The notes: generated by a model from the sequence alone, not told the origin. Numbered from the stretch's first letter, positions 20,044-30,719 are shown. The stretch is DNA of 64,000 bases from Ferruginibacter lapsinanis (GCF_020783315.1 NZ_CP086063.1:62001-126000), one strand, 5' to 3'. A program made the numbers and translations.

Positions 20044-20322
20044 TTAGCTATTGTCTGACACTGCCTGAACCATCATCGCCTTCTTTGCATTCCTGCGTTT
20101 GATCACCCATACACCCAGACCGACACCTACTGCAAGCAGGCCAATACTCATCCACTGAGTCAATGGCACTGCTGGTGGACGGTAGTCCGGATTACCTCCG
20201 GGGTTATCATCCGGGTTCTGAGCAAATAATACTACAGGCATCATGAACACTATCAGCATCACCAGCATCGGGTATAACCGGCTCGTGAACTTTGATAACG
20301 ATGTCTTTAAATGTGCACTCAT
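20044..20322 (-). CDS. 92-residue protein with exosortase-type C-terminus, copy B
   Basis: The protein is identical to that at 8662-8940. The DNA differs only at a few silent positions: GCC/GCT-type changes near the 3' end and a Leu codon. The layout is a signal peptide (1-35), a short NPDDNPGGNPDYRPP core, AVPL, a Gly-rich helix (57-74), a KRRNAKK cluster and a short tail. It lies 68 bp after giant 2 and is presumably co-transcribed with it. Purely silent divergence suggests that the protein sequence is under selection or that the copies are kept alike by gene conversion. Its likely processing enzyme is the exosortase at 8014-8586. Confidence 0.78.
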   Translation of the reverse strand: MSAHLKTSLSKFTSRLYPMLVMLIVFMMPVVLFAQNPDDNPGGNPDYRPPAVPLTQWMSIGLLAVGVGLGVWVIKRRNAKKAMMVQAVSDNS

Positions 20323-20390
20323 CTTTGATATTTTTTTTATTTCTTAATTTGTTTGTTTGAGTCAACTAATTGTATTCTCTGGTTGCCCTA

Positions 20391-23300
20391 TTAGTTCACT
20401 ACTATTCTTTCGATCAGCTTAGCACCATTTGGTCTGGTGATCTCTAATTGATACAGCCCTTTACTTACAACCGTCGGCAAAGATACAACTTGTGTGCTAT
20501 TTCCGCCATTATGCGTAAAGTTTGTTGTCATCAGTTCCTGACCAACACTGCTGATCAGACGGATACCATAGCGACCTTTATCCTGGTTGTTCAACTGCAG
20601 GCTAACCTGGTTGTTCGTGATAACTGTTGAAGACAATTCGATCGATGATTTAACTGTCCCCATTACCACTCTTACCACTGTTGTGTATTTAACTACTCCT
20701 GACAGATCTACTGTCTTGATCCTGTAGTAGTTAGTTCCTGCAACAGGGTTGGCATCAGTAAGGCTGTAAGTAGCTGATCCGCCATTGTTGGCTGAAGCAC
20801 TTACTACTCCTACCTGTGTAAAGTTAACGCCGTCGGTTGAGTGTTCTACTGCGTATTCTTTAACACCGCTTTCTACCGCTACTTTCCAATCTATCTGCAT
20901 TGCAGTATTTTTTTGCTGTGCATTTAAGTTGGTAATAGTTACCGGTGTTGGTGTGCTGAACACGATACGGAACCTGTCGGTGAACGATGCTGCCACTGCA
21001 GGGTCTGCGTTGAACACTACGGATGAAGTAGCTGACAGGTTGAATGGTGTTGTCGTATTTAAGTATTTATCTTCTAACACCGCTGTAGCTCCATTATCCA
21101 AACCACTTGGCGTGAACTCTAATTTATACGCCTGTTTCTTAAGGTTTGTCATTCTGTAAGGAATAACATCTCCGCTTACGATCAGTTTGCGTTGTTCTGC
21201 ACTTAATACCGTGGTGCCTCTTACCATACCGATACCATCACCAAAGCCTTGTACTTTAATATTGTCTTTGTTGTCGATATCATTTGAATAAGAATCATCG
21301 AAGCCTACGATATTACCATCGGCTAAGTTGAACGTGTTATTAGGTGCCGCTGCATACAGGTTGGTTTCAAGATATGGTATCGCTGCTGTTGGTGATACCG
21401 GTCTGAAGCCGCTGCCACCTACATTGCTGCCGCTTGTTTTACAAGCTTCGGTCAGCTGGATCGTTCCGTCTGAACCTGATGCATGTACCATGAAGCCCAA
21501 ACCTGATTGTATCTTAGAACTTGGGGTAGTGCCATAGCTGCCTCCGCCCGGTACAGGTTTCCAAGGTATTGGTGTATTGGCACTGAAGGTTTGATAACCA
21601 CCCAAACCATATGAACCGTATAACTGTGGATCCCACAGGTAGAAGGCATTGTCTGCACCGCCACCTCTGTTGAGTAATGTAAAGTCTATTTCTGATGGTA
21701 AGATATTACCTACAAGACCATTGGTGCCTGCAGGAATAGTTACTGTCGGATAAGGGGCAGTGTACAACGGACCTTTCACTCTCAACACTGTTTGTGTCGG
21801 TGCCGTGATCACTCCTGCTGTATCAACGCCTCTGTCGCCTCTTACATATAACATCCATGCATCCGCCGCTGTACCTCTTGATACTTTGGTGGTTAACAGG
21901 CTGCCTGTAAAGCCACTCCAGCTGGATCCTGTATATTGTAACAAGGAGTTACCAAATGTCTGTGCATCAAAACCGTTCGCTACTGCATTAGCAGTGCTGG
22001 CTGTGATACGGGTACCAAAGCCCGGGTTAGGATCGGCTGTGTAGGTAGTCGCTCCTTCCTGCCATGACTGACGGATCGTTTGACCTGCAGTAGTTACCGG
22101 CACTGCCAGTAATCTCCAGCCTCTGTACGTATTCTGACGGATATAACGTTCTGCAGTCACATTTGCTGTTCCTGATAAAGTTCCCGTTATCTGACCGATA
22201 GAACCTGTTCCGGTTGCGTCTGATTTAATTAACACCGCATTGTCGTGGAAGTTAATGCTTCCTGAACCGCTGGCGGTTAATCTTACACCTGGGGCTATGA
22301 TGAACGTATCTACCGTATTGGTGAAGTCCAAAGAACCGGTAACGTTTACATTTGAAGTGATTCTGATATTACCCGAACCGTTTGCAAATGTTACATTTCC
22401 AGAAATGGTATTTCCGGTGTAAACATGGATCACAACATCATCTGTTGTAGCAGTACAAGCACCACCACTAGTAGACACTGTCCAACGTAGTGTGTAAGTA
22501 CCTGCTCCACCGTCTGGTGTAAATGTAGCTCCTGCGTTGTTTAAACCGCCTGTGATTTGTGAAATATTAGTGCTTTGACTTCCTGCAACAATTGACCAGG
22601 TTCCTGTACCAGAAGCTGGCACAGTGGCTGTCAGGGTTACAGAGCCAGGAAGAGAACTGATGATCTTATCAGTACCTGCAACAGCCGCTGAAGGCAATGC
22701 TGATACTGTACTTGAAGCGATTGCAACAGTTTTTGTGGTTGCATTTGCACTGGTGCATGTAATATTACCGCTATAGTTTCCTGCTGCTGCATTTGCTGCT
22801 AATCTAACATATACTGTGGTAGATGCAATAGTACCCGGAGCTCCTACAACAATAGCAGTTCCATTTCCACCACCTGTAGCAAATGTACTGCTGGTTGAAA
22901 CTTCAAAACCTGCCGGTGGAGTAACCGTAATACCTGCAGACATATTTGCTCCTGACAAGCTAAAGCTTGCCGTAGCTGATGCTGTTCCAAGACATGTAGA
23001 AGGAACCGCTGATGTGCTTAAAGTACCCGCTGTGATAGTCGGAACTGGTGATCCCTGAACAACGATATCATCAATACGGTAGTTTCCTGAATTAGCAGAA
23101 GCAGCTGAATAGCGTAACTGAAGATTTGCTATTCCTGCAGCGTCTGACCCTAATGCAATTCTTGCTCCACCGTTTACCAAAGCCCAAACAGCTGCATTTT
23201 TAGTATACGTATAAGTTACCGGAACCCAACTGGTACCATTATTGTATTCAAAAATAACATCTGAATTAAATGCCGCCGTTCCTCTGCCTCCCCATAATAC

Positions 23301-26300
23301 AGTGATGTTTGAGTAACCCACTGTAGAAAGACTATTATTATAAGTTAATGTATGAACCACTCCGGCAGTTCCTGAGCCGTTAAAAACATAATTATTACCA
23401 CCCGAAGCTCCTGTATAAGTATCGGATATAGAAGTACTACTTGTAGTCCAACCATTGGTTGTATTTGAACTTGTCCAACCTGTAGTAGAGGTTAAATTAG
23501 CAGTTAACAATGTTGCTGCGGCTACAGTGGTTACCAATGTTTGTGTGCTTGAATAAACACTTGCTCCTGTAGTGTTGGTAGCCAATACGTGGTACCAGTA
23601 TTGAGTAGTAGAACTAAGTCCGGTTACAACCTGACTTGTCGCAGCACCACTGATAGCTGTAATAGACGTATTACCACTAGAAAAATCTGATGTAGTTGAA
23701 TACTGTAAAGTATAGGTATAAGTTTCGCTTCCACCTGTAGGTGCTGTCCAGTTTGCAGTGAAACCTGTTGCACCTACTGCAGTTGCAGCAGCAGATGTTG
23801 GTGCATTCGGTAAGGTAGTGAAATTGCTTTCAGTACCATACGCTGTACCAATACTACTTGTTGCATATGCTCTATAGAAATATTTAGTGTTAGCTGTTAA
23901 TCCTGTGATTGAACTGCTGAATGAACCGGCTCCGGTTCCGTTGCTTGTTTTTGTACCCAATGCAACAGTAGGTGCTGCGCTGGTATTCCAAACAACTCCT
24001 CTTGCAGTAACCGATGCACTTCCTTCTGCTGTAACATTACCACCTGACGTTGCAGTGGTTGTGGTAATAGAAGTTGCAGTAGTTGTGGTAACAGTTGGTA
24101 AAGCCAATGTTTGCACTGAAGCACTTGCTGCTGACCAGGCACCATTACCTTGAACATTCACCGCTCTCACACGGAAGAAATAAGTTGTATTAAACGCAAG
24201 CCCTGTTGCTGAAACAGTAGTAGCAGGTGAAGCTACTTGTGATACTGTAAAAGTAAACGGACTTGTAAAGTTTGTTCCATCTGTACTTACCTGTACTTCA
24301 TAACCATAGTTAGCAGTACCCGGAATTGTTGGAGCAGACCAATTAGCAGTGAATGATGTACCTGCAATATTGCTGGCCGTTCCTACGATCGGAGCATCCG
24401 GTAATGTGGTGAATGTGCCATCTGCAGAGTAAGATGTACCTACACTGTTTGTTGCATATCCTCTGAAGTAATAGAATGTATTTGGAGCCAATCCTGTTCT
24501 TGAATGTGTAAAGGCAGCTACTGTTGTACCTCCTTCTGACGATCCATTTCCTGTTGGATTTGCTGATGTACCATAAACTGTACCTCTGTCAAGAATTGTA
24601 GCACCACCATTTGTTGTAATAGTTGCTCCTAATGTTGCTGAACTATTGGTGATAGCAGATACTGTTGGTGTAGTAAGTGTTGGTGCTACGTTGGCAGTGG
24701 TAGTAAGCGTTTGTGTTGTAGACGCAACCCCATCACCTGTAACGTTATTTGCTAAAACCTTATACCAATATTGTGTATTGGCCGCTAATCCGGTTACTGT
24801 TTTACTTAACGTTCCGCTTGGAATAGCAGTGATCGAAACATTACCTGAAGAGAAATCAGACGTTGTTGAATATATCAATGTATACGTATAAGTAACTGCA
24901 CCACCAGACGGAGCAGACCAATTAGCTGTGAACTGATCTGAACCAACTGCTGTAGCAGCAGAAGAAGTAGGTGCACCAGGCAATGTGGTGAAAGTTGCAT
25001 CAGCTGAATAACTTGTACCATATTGAGTTGTAGCATATCCTCTGTACGTATATACTGTATTTGCAGTAAAGCCTGAACGTGAATGTGTGAACACTCCGGT
25101 TGATGTACCACCTTCTGCTAAACTATTGGTAGTTGGCGCAGCCGATGTACCCCAAACAGTACCTCTTGCAGATAATGTACCTGCACCTGCACTGGTAACA
25201 TTGGCACCTAATACAGCTGTTGTGGCTGTTATTGATGTTGCTGTAGGAGTTGTTACAGTTGGCGGATTAACTACAGTACCATATAAAGTGAAGTCATCTA
25301 AACGGGCTGATCCTGTTCCAGATGCTCCTGACATCGTATATACAATTGTTACTGTTCCTGTAAGATCAGCTATTGTATTGCTAACAGGAGTAACACCAAG
25401 CGCAGCTCCAGTAGTTGGAATAGTTCCACTGCCTACTGAAGTACCGTTTATGGTCATAGCCCAGTTTGCTGCACCTGTACTAGATCTCACTCTCCAGAAA
25501 TCAAAATGTGAAACATTTAATCTATATCCGGCAGCAATAGTGAATGTAAGTGTGAAAGTTGGGGTACCACTTGAATTGTTTAAAGACAATGCACCTCCAT
25601 TACTACCACCTAAGCTACCAAATCCTGAAGAACTTGTAGTCCAAGAAGACGAAGAAAGATTTACATCAAATATCGCTGGAGTTCCCGTATATGGTTTCGA
25701 TGCAACAATACCAGTTCCAAAATCCTGATAATAGATTATCGGAAGCGGTGTTCCTGTTAATTGATTCGATGCAGCGCCATCGCCGATTGCATTTACTGCT
25801 TTTATCTGTACATTATAAGGTGTACCATTTGTTAGACCGGTAATTATGATCGGGCTGGTAGTTGCCGCAGGACTTACTGCTGTGAACGTACTTCCTCCGT
25901 CTGTTGAATATTTATAATTAGTGATAGCTGAACCACCGGTAGTGCCTGTTGTAAATGATACCGATAACTGACCATTACTTGGTGCAATAGTAGTTATAGT
26001 TGGTGCCCCAGGAGTAGTAGCTGGCGTTGCAGCAGTAGTTGCTGTTGCCGCTCCATCTCCCATTGCATTTACCGCACGGATCTGTACATTATAAGGAGTG
26101 CCATTGGTCAACCCATTAATAGTTAAAGGACTGGTGGTTGAAGCAGGACTTAGTGCCGTAAACGTACTTCCGCCGTTAGTTGAATATTTATAATTCGTAA
26201 TTGGCGAACCTCCATCAGATGATGGTGCGGTGAAGGCTACTATCAACTGAGTATTACCCGGAGTGATACCGGTAATAGTTGGTGCAGTTGGTACAGTTGC

Positions 26301-29300
26301 CGGTGTTGCCGTTACTTGATTTGATGCAGCACCATCTCCCTGAACATTTACTGCCAGGATCTTTACATCATAAGCAGTACCATTGTTCAATCCATTAATT
26401 GTTAAAGGACTGGTGGTAGCTGCAGGGCTGAATGCTGTAAAGGTGTTACCTCCATTGGTTGAATATTTATAATTGCTGATCGCTGCACCTCCAGTGGCAC
26501 CAGCAGTGAACGCTACTATCAATTGGCCATTAGCCGGAGTGATACCAGTGATCGTTGGTGCAGATGGTGTAGTTGACGGAGTTGCTGCAGTAGTAGCTGA
26601 AGCTGTACCATCTCCCACAATATTTACTGCACGGATCTGAACATTATAAGGTGTACCGTTGGTTAAGCCGGTAATTACGATCGGACTGGTAGTTGAAGCA
26701 GGACTTACCGCAGTAAATGTACTTCCGCCATCAGTTGAATATTTATAATTGCTGATCGCTGCACCTCCATCAGTACCCGCTGTAAACGCTACTGATAACT
26801 GACCATTACCTGCTGTGATGCCTGTAATAGTTGGAGCTCCCGGTAATACCGGACCTGCAGTTGGCGTTCCTGAAGAAGCCGCTGAAGCAGCACCATCTCC
26901 TGCTGCATTCACAGCAAGTATTTTAATGCTGTAAGATGTTTCATTAGTTAATCCGGTAATTACTATCGGACTTGTAATTGAAGCAGGACTTACCGCAGTA
27001 AATGTACTTCCTCCATCGATTGAATATTTATAGTTGGTTAATGCAGAGCCGCCATTAGCGCCTGCAGCATAATCTACTGTTAACTGACCATCACCCGGAG
27101 TAATACCAATAATGGTTGGAGCAGATGGTGTTGTATAAGGTGTGGCAGCAGTACTTGCAGTAGCTGTTCCATCTCCCTGATCATTCACCGCACGGATCTG
27201 AACATTATAAGAGGTACCATTGGTTAATCCTGTAATTACTATAGGACTGCTGGTAGCTCTCGGGCTTACAGCTGTAAAGGTACTTCCGCCATCAGTTGAA
27301 TATTTATAATTGGTAACAGCTGAACCACCATTAAATCCAGGAGCTGAAAACGCTACTGATAACTGACCATTACCTGAAGTAATGCCGGTGATCGTTGGCG
27401 CATCCGGTGTGGTAGCCGGTGTAGCAGCAGTAGTAGCTGATGCAGTACCATCTCCTATTGCATTTACCGCACGGATCTGAACATTATAAGATGTTCCATT
27501 GGTTAAGCCATTAATTGTTAAAGGACTGGTGGTAGCTGCAGGACTTAATGCCGTAAAAGTGTTACCTCCATCGGTTGAATATTTGTAATTGGTTATTGGT
27601 GTACCTCCGTTTGAACCAGCTGTAAATGCCACAGATAATTGACCATTACCCGGAGTGATACTTGTAATAGTTGGAGCTCCCGGTACTGTTGCAGGATTTG
27701 CTGCTACAATTGATATATCATCAATACCTAACCCTTGAGCACTACTTGTTGTAGTACCTGTAGTAACTGAATAATTCCATGCCAGGTATAAATGCCCTGT
27801 AGGTGCTACATTTAATGACAATGTTTTATTTGCTACGCCAACTGTAGTTCCAGGTGCTGTAGCATAACTATTAAGATTACCATCTGCAGAAAAACTTGTT
27901 AAGAAATCTGACCCGGCAGTTGTCCAGGAAATTCCATCTGTAGAATAATACATTTGGATACTACATCCTGCAGCATTCGAACCATTTCTATATTTCTCTA
28001 CATTGTATGAAATATTGAAACTTGGAATAGTGCCAGCACCATTATTGTATAAGTGAGTGTAAATATTTACTGACTTAGCTGCACTACCTGCAGATAATCC
28101 ACCAAGACTTCTATCAGTACCTGTATTATCAGCTCCTGCACCATAGTTGTAGATACCACTTGAAGTGAAGTTTGTTGATCCTCCACCTGCAGACTGCGTT
28201 GTTGCAGTAACGGCAGCAGAATAGGTTCCTACTGTTCTGACATTTGCATCATCCTTATCAACCTTCCATGCGTTAGGCGTTGATGCAGTAGCTGAAGTTC
28301 CAATTGTATTGAAATCCTCACTTACTGTAGTACCGTTCGAAATATTGATCGGTTGAATATTTGGTGTTGCAGCAGTTGAAGCTGTTGCTGTTCCATTACC
28401 TACTGCATTCAGTGCCCTTATTTGTACATTATAAGATACACCATTAGTCAATGCTGTAGTTCCGTTAGTAGATAGCGTTGTAATGACTATCGGACTTGCA
28501 GTTGATCCCGTTTGACGGGTTAAGAATGTTGTACCACCATCAGTTGAATATTGATAAGTAGTGATCGCACTACCACCATCAGCACCTGCTGTGAAAGCAA
28601 CAGATAATTGTTGGCTACTAGGCGTTATACTTGTAATGGTTGGAGCCGATGGTGCGGCTGGTGTTGATGCACTGGTTGTACCCGTTGCAGTACCATCACC
28701 AATTGCATTTACAGCTTTTATCTGTACATTATATGAAGCACCATTGGCTAAGCCTGTTATTACAATCGGGCTTGCTGTTGTTCCGGTTTGACGGGTAAAG
28801 AAAGTTGAACCGCCATCGGTTGAATATTTATAAGAAGTGATCGCACTACCGCCATCTGCACCTGCTGTAAAGGCAACAGACAATTGACCAACACCCGGTG
28901 TAATACCTGTAATGGTTGGGGCTGATGGCGTTGTTGCAGGAGTAGCTGCAGTTGAAGCTGTTGCAGCACCATCTCCTACTCCGTTCACCGCTTTTATCTG
29001 AATATTATAAGATACACCATTTGTTAATAGTGTTGTTCCGTCAGATGATAAAGTTGTAATTACGATCGGACTTCCTGTCGTTCCTGCCTGGCGGGTTAAG
29101 AATGTTATACCGCCATCGGTTGAATATTTATATGTAGTGATCGGATCACCTCCATCTGCACCTGCTGTGAAGGCAACAGACAATTGTTGGTTACCCGGCG
29201 TAATACTGGTAATAGCTGGTGCACCCGGTGCCACTGCAGCAGCTGAAGGTGTACCGGATGTTGACGTTGTTGCAACACCATCACCTGCAGCATTCACTGC

Positions 29301-30719
29301 TTTTATCTGAATATTATACGATATCCCATTTGTCAATGGGGTTGTTCCATCTGTTGATAATGTCGTGATCAAAATTGGACTTCCCGTGGTTCCAGTTTGA
29401 CGGGTAAGGAATGTAGAACCGCCATCGGTTGAATATTTATAAGAAGTAATAGCACTACCACCCGTTGCTCCTGCAGTAAAGGCAACACTCAGTTGCTGAC
29501 TACCCGGCGTTATCCCTGTAATGGTAGGTGCAGATGGTGTAGTAAAAGGAGTACCTGTAGTGGTACCTGTTGCTGTACCATCTCCTACTGTATTCACTGC
29601 TTTTATTTGTACATTATATGTAGTACCATTTGTTAAAGGCGTAGTTCCATCCGATGATAAGGTGGTGATCACAATTGGAGTTGCGGTGGTACCTGTTTGA
29701 CGGGTTCTAAAAGTTGAACCGCCATCAGTTGAATATTTATAACTTGTAATGGCGCTACCTCCATCAGAACCTGCTGTAAAGGCAACACTTAATTGCTGAT
29801 TACTTCCGGTGATACCTGTGATCGTTGGAGCAGCGGGTGCTGTTGGCTGAGGCAATGCATTTGAATACGTGAAATCATCCAAATATGTTACGGCTGTATT
29901 AGATGTGCTCGTAGCTTCAAACAACCATGAATCAATAGGTAAATCATTCGCCATACCGGCTTTGGCTAATTCATCTCCAATTAATGTTCCATCTACCCAG
30001 AGATCCCATTTATTTTGTGCAACAGTTTGACTAACTCCCGATCTTACATATGTTTTAGAAGCGGTTGTTGTATTATTAAAGTATATCTCAACATTATGAG
30101 CAGATCCTTTTACAAATGTTGTAGTAGGATTTGTAATCCCCGTAGAAACCCAGTTTATGGCACTTCCTGAGTTAATGTTAGTAGTTATAGTTGTACTTGC
30201 CCCCCAGGTCCATCGTATCGCACCAAATGTAACACCAAGAGATGTTGTACCAAAAGTCGTATTATCTCCATAAAAAGTTCCATCCCCAAATTCAAAAAAA
30301 GTTTGACCACTGGTTGCAGCTCCACCAAGTACGATAGAAAATTTAATAAACCCTTCTTTTCCTGGTGTATAATCTATAATACCAAATTTTGATGAAGAAG
30401 TTGTACCGGATGTCGGTGGAACAATCCTGAGTTCATCACCTGTACCTAGAGTGGACAATCCCGGATTATCCAAAAAAGCTCCGGCTCCAGCACTATTAGC
30501 ATTTCTCATTCTTGCCGTTCCACTAGTGGGGCTTGAAAGAAAAGTGGGAGAATTCACGTTTGTACTTAAAGTTGTATAACTAGTACTTGCGGCAGTCCCA
30601 AAATCATAGGTCCATGGCTGAGCCCAACCCTGAGTATTGATCAAGACAATCACTACAAATAGGAAACTGAATTTCAAAAGGTTTTTCTTAATAAAAGAAA
30701 CGGGTAAATTACTAATCAT
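20391..30719 (-). CDS. Giant secreted fibronectin-III repeat protein with T9SS sorting domain (giant 2)
   Basis: A 3,442-residue protein starting MISNLPVSFIKKNLLKFSFLFVVIVLINTQGWAQ, a signal peptide of ~34 residues. Residues ~35-290 form a concanavalin/jelly-roll-like domain (IDSWLFEATS, TYLDDFTYSN). Twelve similar FN3 repeats follow (APTITGITPG, QLSVAFTAG, YKYSTDGG, YNVQIKAVN), five and then seven, split by a jelly-roll-like insert (SEDFNTIGTS to IDDISIVAA). Next come another beta domain (YYQDFGTG), more divergent FN3-like modules (FTANWSAP, YFYRAYATS) and a further jelly-roll segment. The ~644-residue C-terminus is identical to giant 1, with the T9SS type A sorting domain. No catalytic motif was found. 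Likely an adhesin or surface filament protein. Confidence 0.88.
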   Translation of the reverse strand: MISNLPVSFIKKNLLKFSFLFVVIVLINTQGWAQPWTYDFGTAASTSYTTLSTNVNSPTFLSSPTSGTARMRNANSAGAGAFLDNPGLSTLGTGDELRIVPPTSGTTSSSKFGIIDYTPGKEGFIKFSIVLGGAATSGQTFFEFGDGTFYGDNTTFGTTSLGVTFGAIRWTWGASTTITTNINSGSAINWVSTGITNPTTTFVKGSAHNVEIYFNNTTTASKTYVRSGVSQTVAQNKWDLWVDGTLIGDELAKAGMANDLPIDSWLFEATSTSNTAVTYLDDFTYSNALPQPTAPAAPTITGITGSNQQLSVAFTAGSDGGSAITSYKYSTDGGSTFRTRQTGTTATPIVITTLSSDGTTPLTNGTTYNVQIKAVNTVGDGTATGTTTGTPFTTPSAPTITGITPGSQQLSVAFTAGATGGSAITSYKYSTDGGSTFLTRQTGTTGSPILITTLSTDGTTPLTNGISYNIQIKAVNAAGDGVATTSTSGTPSAAAVAPGAPAITSITPGNQQLSVAFTAGADGGDPITTYKYSTDGGITFLTRQAGTTGSPIVITTLSSDGTTLLTNGVSYNIQIKAVNGVGDGAATASTAATPATTPSAPTITGITPGVGQLSVAFTAGADGGSAITSYKYSTDGGSTFFTRQTGTTASPIVITGLANGASYNVQIKAVNAIGDGTATGTTSASTPAAPSAPTITSITPSSQQLSVAFTAGADGGSAITTYQYSTDGGTTFLTRQTGSTASPIVITTLSTNGTTALTNGVSYNVQIRALNAVGNGTATASTAATPNIQPINISNGTTVSEDFNTIGTSATASTPNAWKVDKDDANVRTVGTYSAAVTATTQSAGGGSTNFTSSGIYNYGAGADNTGTDRSLGGLSAGSAAKSVNIYTHLYNNGAGTIPSFNISYNVEKYRNGSNAAGCSIQMYYSTDGISWTTAGSDFLTSFSADGNLNSYATAPGTTVGVANKTLSLNVAPTGHLYLAWNYSVTTGTTTSSAQGLGIDDISIVAANPATVPGAPTITSITPGNGQLSVAFTAGSNGGTPITNYKYSTDGGNTFTALSPAATTSPLTINGLTNGTSYNVQIRAVNAIGDGTASATTAATPATTPDAPTITGITSGNGQLSVAFSAPGFNGGSAVTNYKYSTDGGSTFTAVSPRATSSPIVITGLTNGTSYNVQIRAVNDQGDGTATASTAATPYTTPSAPTIIGITPGDGQLTVDYAAGANGGSALTNYKYSIDGGSTFTAVSPASITSPIVITGLTNETSYSIKILAVNAAGDGAASAASSGTPTAGPVLPGAPTITGITAGNGQLSVAFTAGTDGGAAISNYKYSTDGGSTFTAVSPASTTSPIVITGLTNGTPYNVQIRAVNIVGDGTASATTAATPSTTPSAPTITGITPANGQLIVAFTAGATGGAAISNYKYSTNGGNTFTAFSPAATTSPLTINGLNNGTAYDVKILAVNVQGDGAASNQVTATPATVPTAPTITGITPGNTQLIVAFTAPSSDGGSPITNYKYSTNGGSTFTALSPASTTSPLTINGLTNGTPYNVQIRAVNAMGDGAATATTAATPATTPGAPTITTIAPSNGQLSVSFTTGTTGGSAITNYKYSTDGGSTFTAVSPAATTSPIIITGLTNGTPYNVQIKAVNAIGDGAASNQLTGTPLPIIYYQDFGTGIVASKPYTGTPAIFDVNLSSSSWTTSSSGFGSLGGSNGGALSLNNSSGTPTFTLTFTIAAGYRLNVSHFDFWRVRSSTGAANWAMTINGTSVGSGTIPTTGAALGVTPVSNTIADLTGTVTIVYTMSGASGTGSARLDDFTLYGTVVNPPTVTTPTATSITATTAVLGANVTSAGAGTLSARGTVWGTSAAPTTNSLAEGGTSTGVFTHSRSGFTANTVYTYRGYATTQYGTSYSADATFTTLPGAPTSSAATAVGSDQFTANWSAPSGGAVTYTYTLIYSTTSDFSSGNVSITAIPSGTLSKTVTGLAANTQYWYKVLANNVTGDGVASTTQTLTTTANVAPTLTTPTVSAITNSSATLGATITTNGGATILDRGTVYGTSANPTGNGSSEGGTTVAAFTHSRTGLAPNTFYYFRGYATNSVGTSYSADGTFTTLPDAPIVGTASNIAGTSFTANWSAPTIPGTANYGYEVQVSTDGTNFTSPFTFTVSQVASPATTVSATGLAFNTTYFFRVRAVNVQGNGAWSAASASVQTLALPTVTTTTATSITTTTATSGGNVTAEGSASVTARGVVWNTSAAPTVALGTKTSNGTGAGSFSSSITGLTANTKYFYRAYATSSIGTAYGTESNFTTLPNAPTSAAATAVGATGFTANWTAPTGGSETYTYTLQYSTTSDFSSGNTSITAISGAATSQVVTGLSSTTQYWYHVLATNTTGASVYSSTQTLVTTVAAATLLTANLTSTTGWTSSNTTNGWTTSSTSISDTYTGASGGNNYVFNGSGTAGVVHTLTYNNSLSTVGYSNITVLWGGRGTAAFNSDVIFEYNNGTSWVPVTYTYTKNAAVWALVNGGARIALGSDAAGIANLQLRYSAASANSGNYRIDDIVVQGSPVPTITAGTLSTSAVPSTCLGTASATASFSLSGANMSAGITVTPPAGFEVSTSSTFATGGGNGTAIVVGAPGTIASTTVYVRLAANAAAGNYSGNITCTSANATTKTVAIASSTVSALPSAAVAGTDKIISSLPGSVTLTATVPASGTGTWSIVAGSQSTNISQITGGLNNAGATFTPDGGAGTYTLRWTVSTSGGACTATTDDVVIHVYTGNTISGNVTFANGSGNIRITSNVNVTGSLDFTNTVDTFIIAPGVRLTASGSGSINFHDNAVLIKSDATGTGSIGQITGTLSGTANVTAERYIRQNTYRGWRLLAVPVTTAGQTIRQSWQEGATTYTADPNPGFGTRITASTANAVANGFDAQTFGNSLLQYTGSSWSGFTGSLLTTKVSRGTAADAWMLYVRGDRGVDTAGVITAPTQTVLRVKGPLYTAPYPTVTIPAGTNGLVGNILPSEIDFTLLNRGGGADNAFYLWDPQLYGSYGLGGYQTFSANTPIPWKPVPGGGSYGTTPSSKIQSGLGFMVHASGSDGTIQLTEACKTSGSNVGGSGFRPVSPTAAIPYLETNLYAAAPNNTFNLADGNIVGFDDSYSNDIDNKDNIKVQGFGDGIGMVRGTTVLSAEQRKLIVSGDVIPYRMTNLKKQAYKLEFTPSGLDNGATAVLEDKYLNTTTPFNLSATSSVVFNADPAVAASFTDRFRIVFSTPTPVTITNLNAQQKNTAMQIDWKVAVESGVKEYAVEHSTDGVNFTQVGVVSASANNGGSATYSLTDANPVAGTNYYRIKTVDLSGVVKYTTVVRVVMGTVKSSIELSSTVITNNQVSLQLNNQDKGRYGIRLISSVGQELMTTNFTHNGGNSTQVVSLPTVVSKGLYQLEITRPNGAKLIERIVVN
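25740..29850 (-). repeat. Array of 12 fibronectin-III-like coding repeats
   Basis: Within giant 2, units of roughly 85-95 codons share APTITGITPG, QLSVAFTAG, GSAIT, YKYSTDGG and NVQIKAVN motifs. Five units lie at about 28370-29850 and seven at about 25740-27700, separated by a non-FN3 insert. Some have the longer TTLSSDGTTPLTNG linker and others TGLTNGTPY, forming two subtypes grouped by position. Confidence 0.85.

Larger units (their letters stand above)
19993..22325 (-). repeat. Direct repeat copy B
   Basis: Second copy of the ~2.33-kb cassette at 8611-10943, in the same orientation and at a constant offset of 11,382 bp. It contains the 3' end of giant 2, the identical 92-residue gene and the terminator. 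It is not followed by an exosortase gene; giant 1 and its upstream region come next. Confidence 0.93.

Noticed and set aside
8611..22325. Insertion sequence or transposon as the cause of the direct repeats
   Set aside because: No transposase, terminal inverted repeats or target-site duplication was seen at the repeat ends; the boundary falls inside a coding sequence.
23887..25728. Plus-strand open frames of 80-213 codons inside giant 2
   Set aside because: Low-complexity Val/Ala/Pro-rich products that follow the repeats of the real gene on the other strand.
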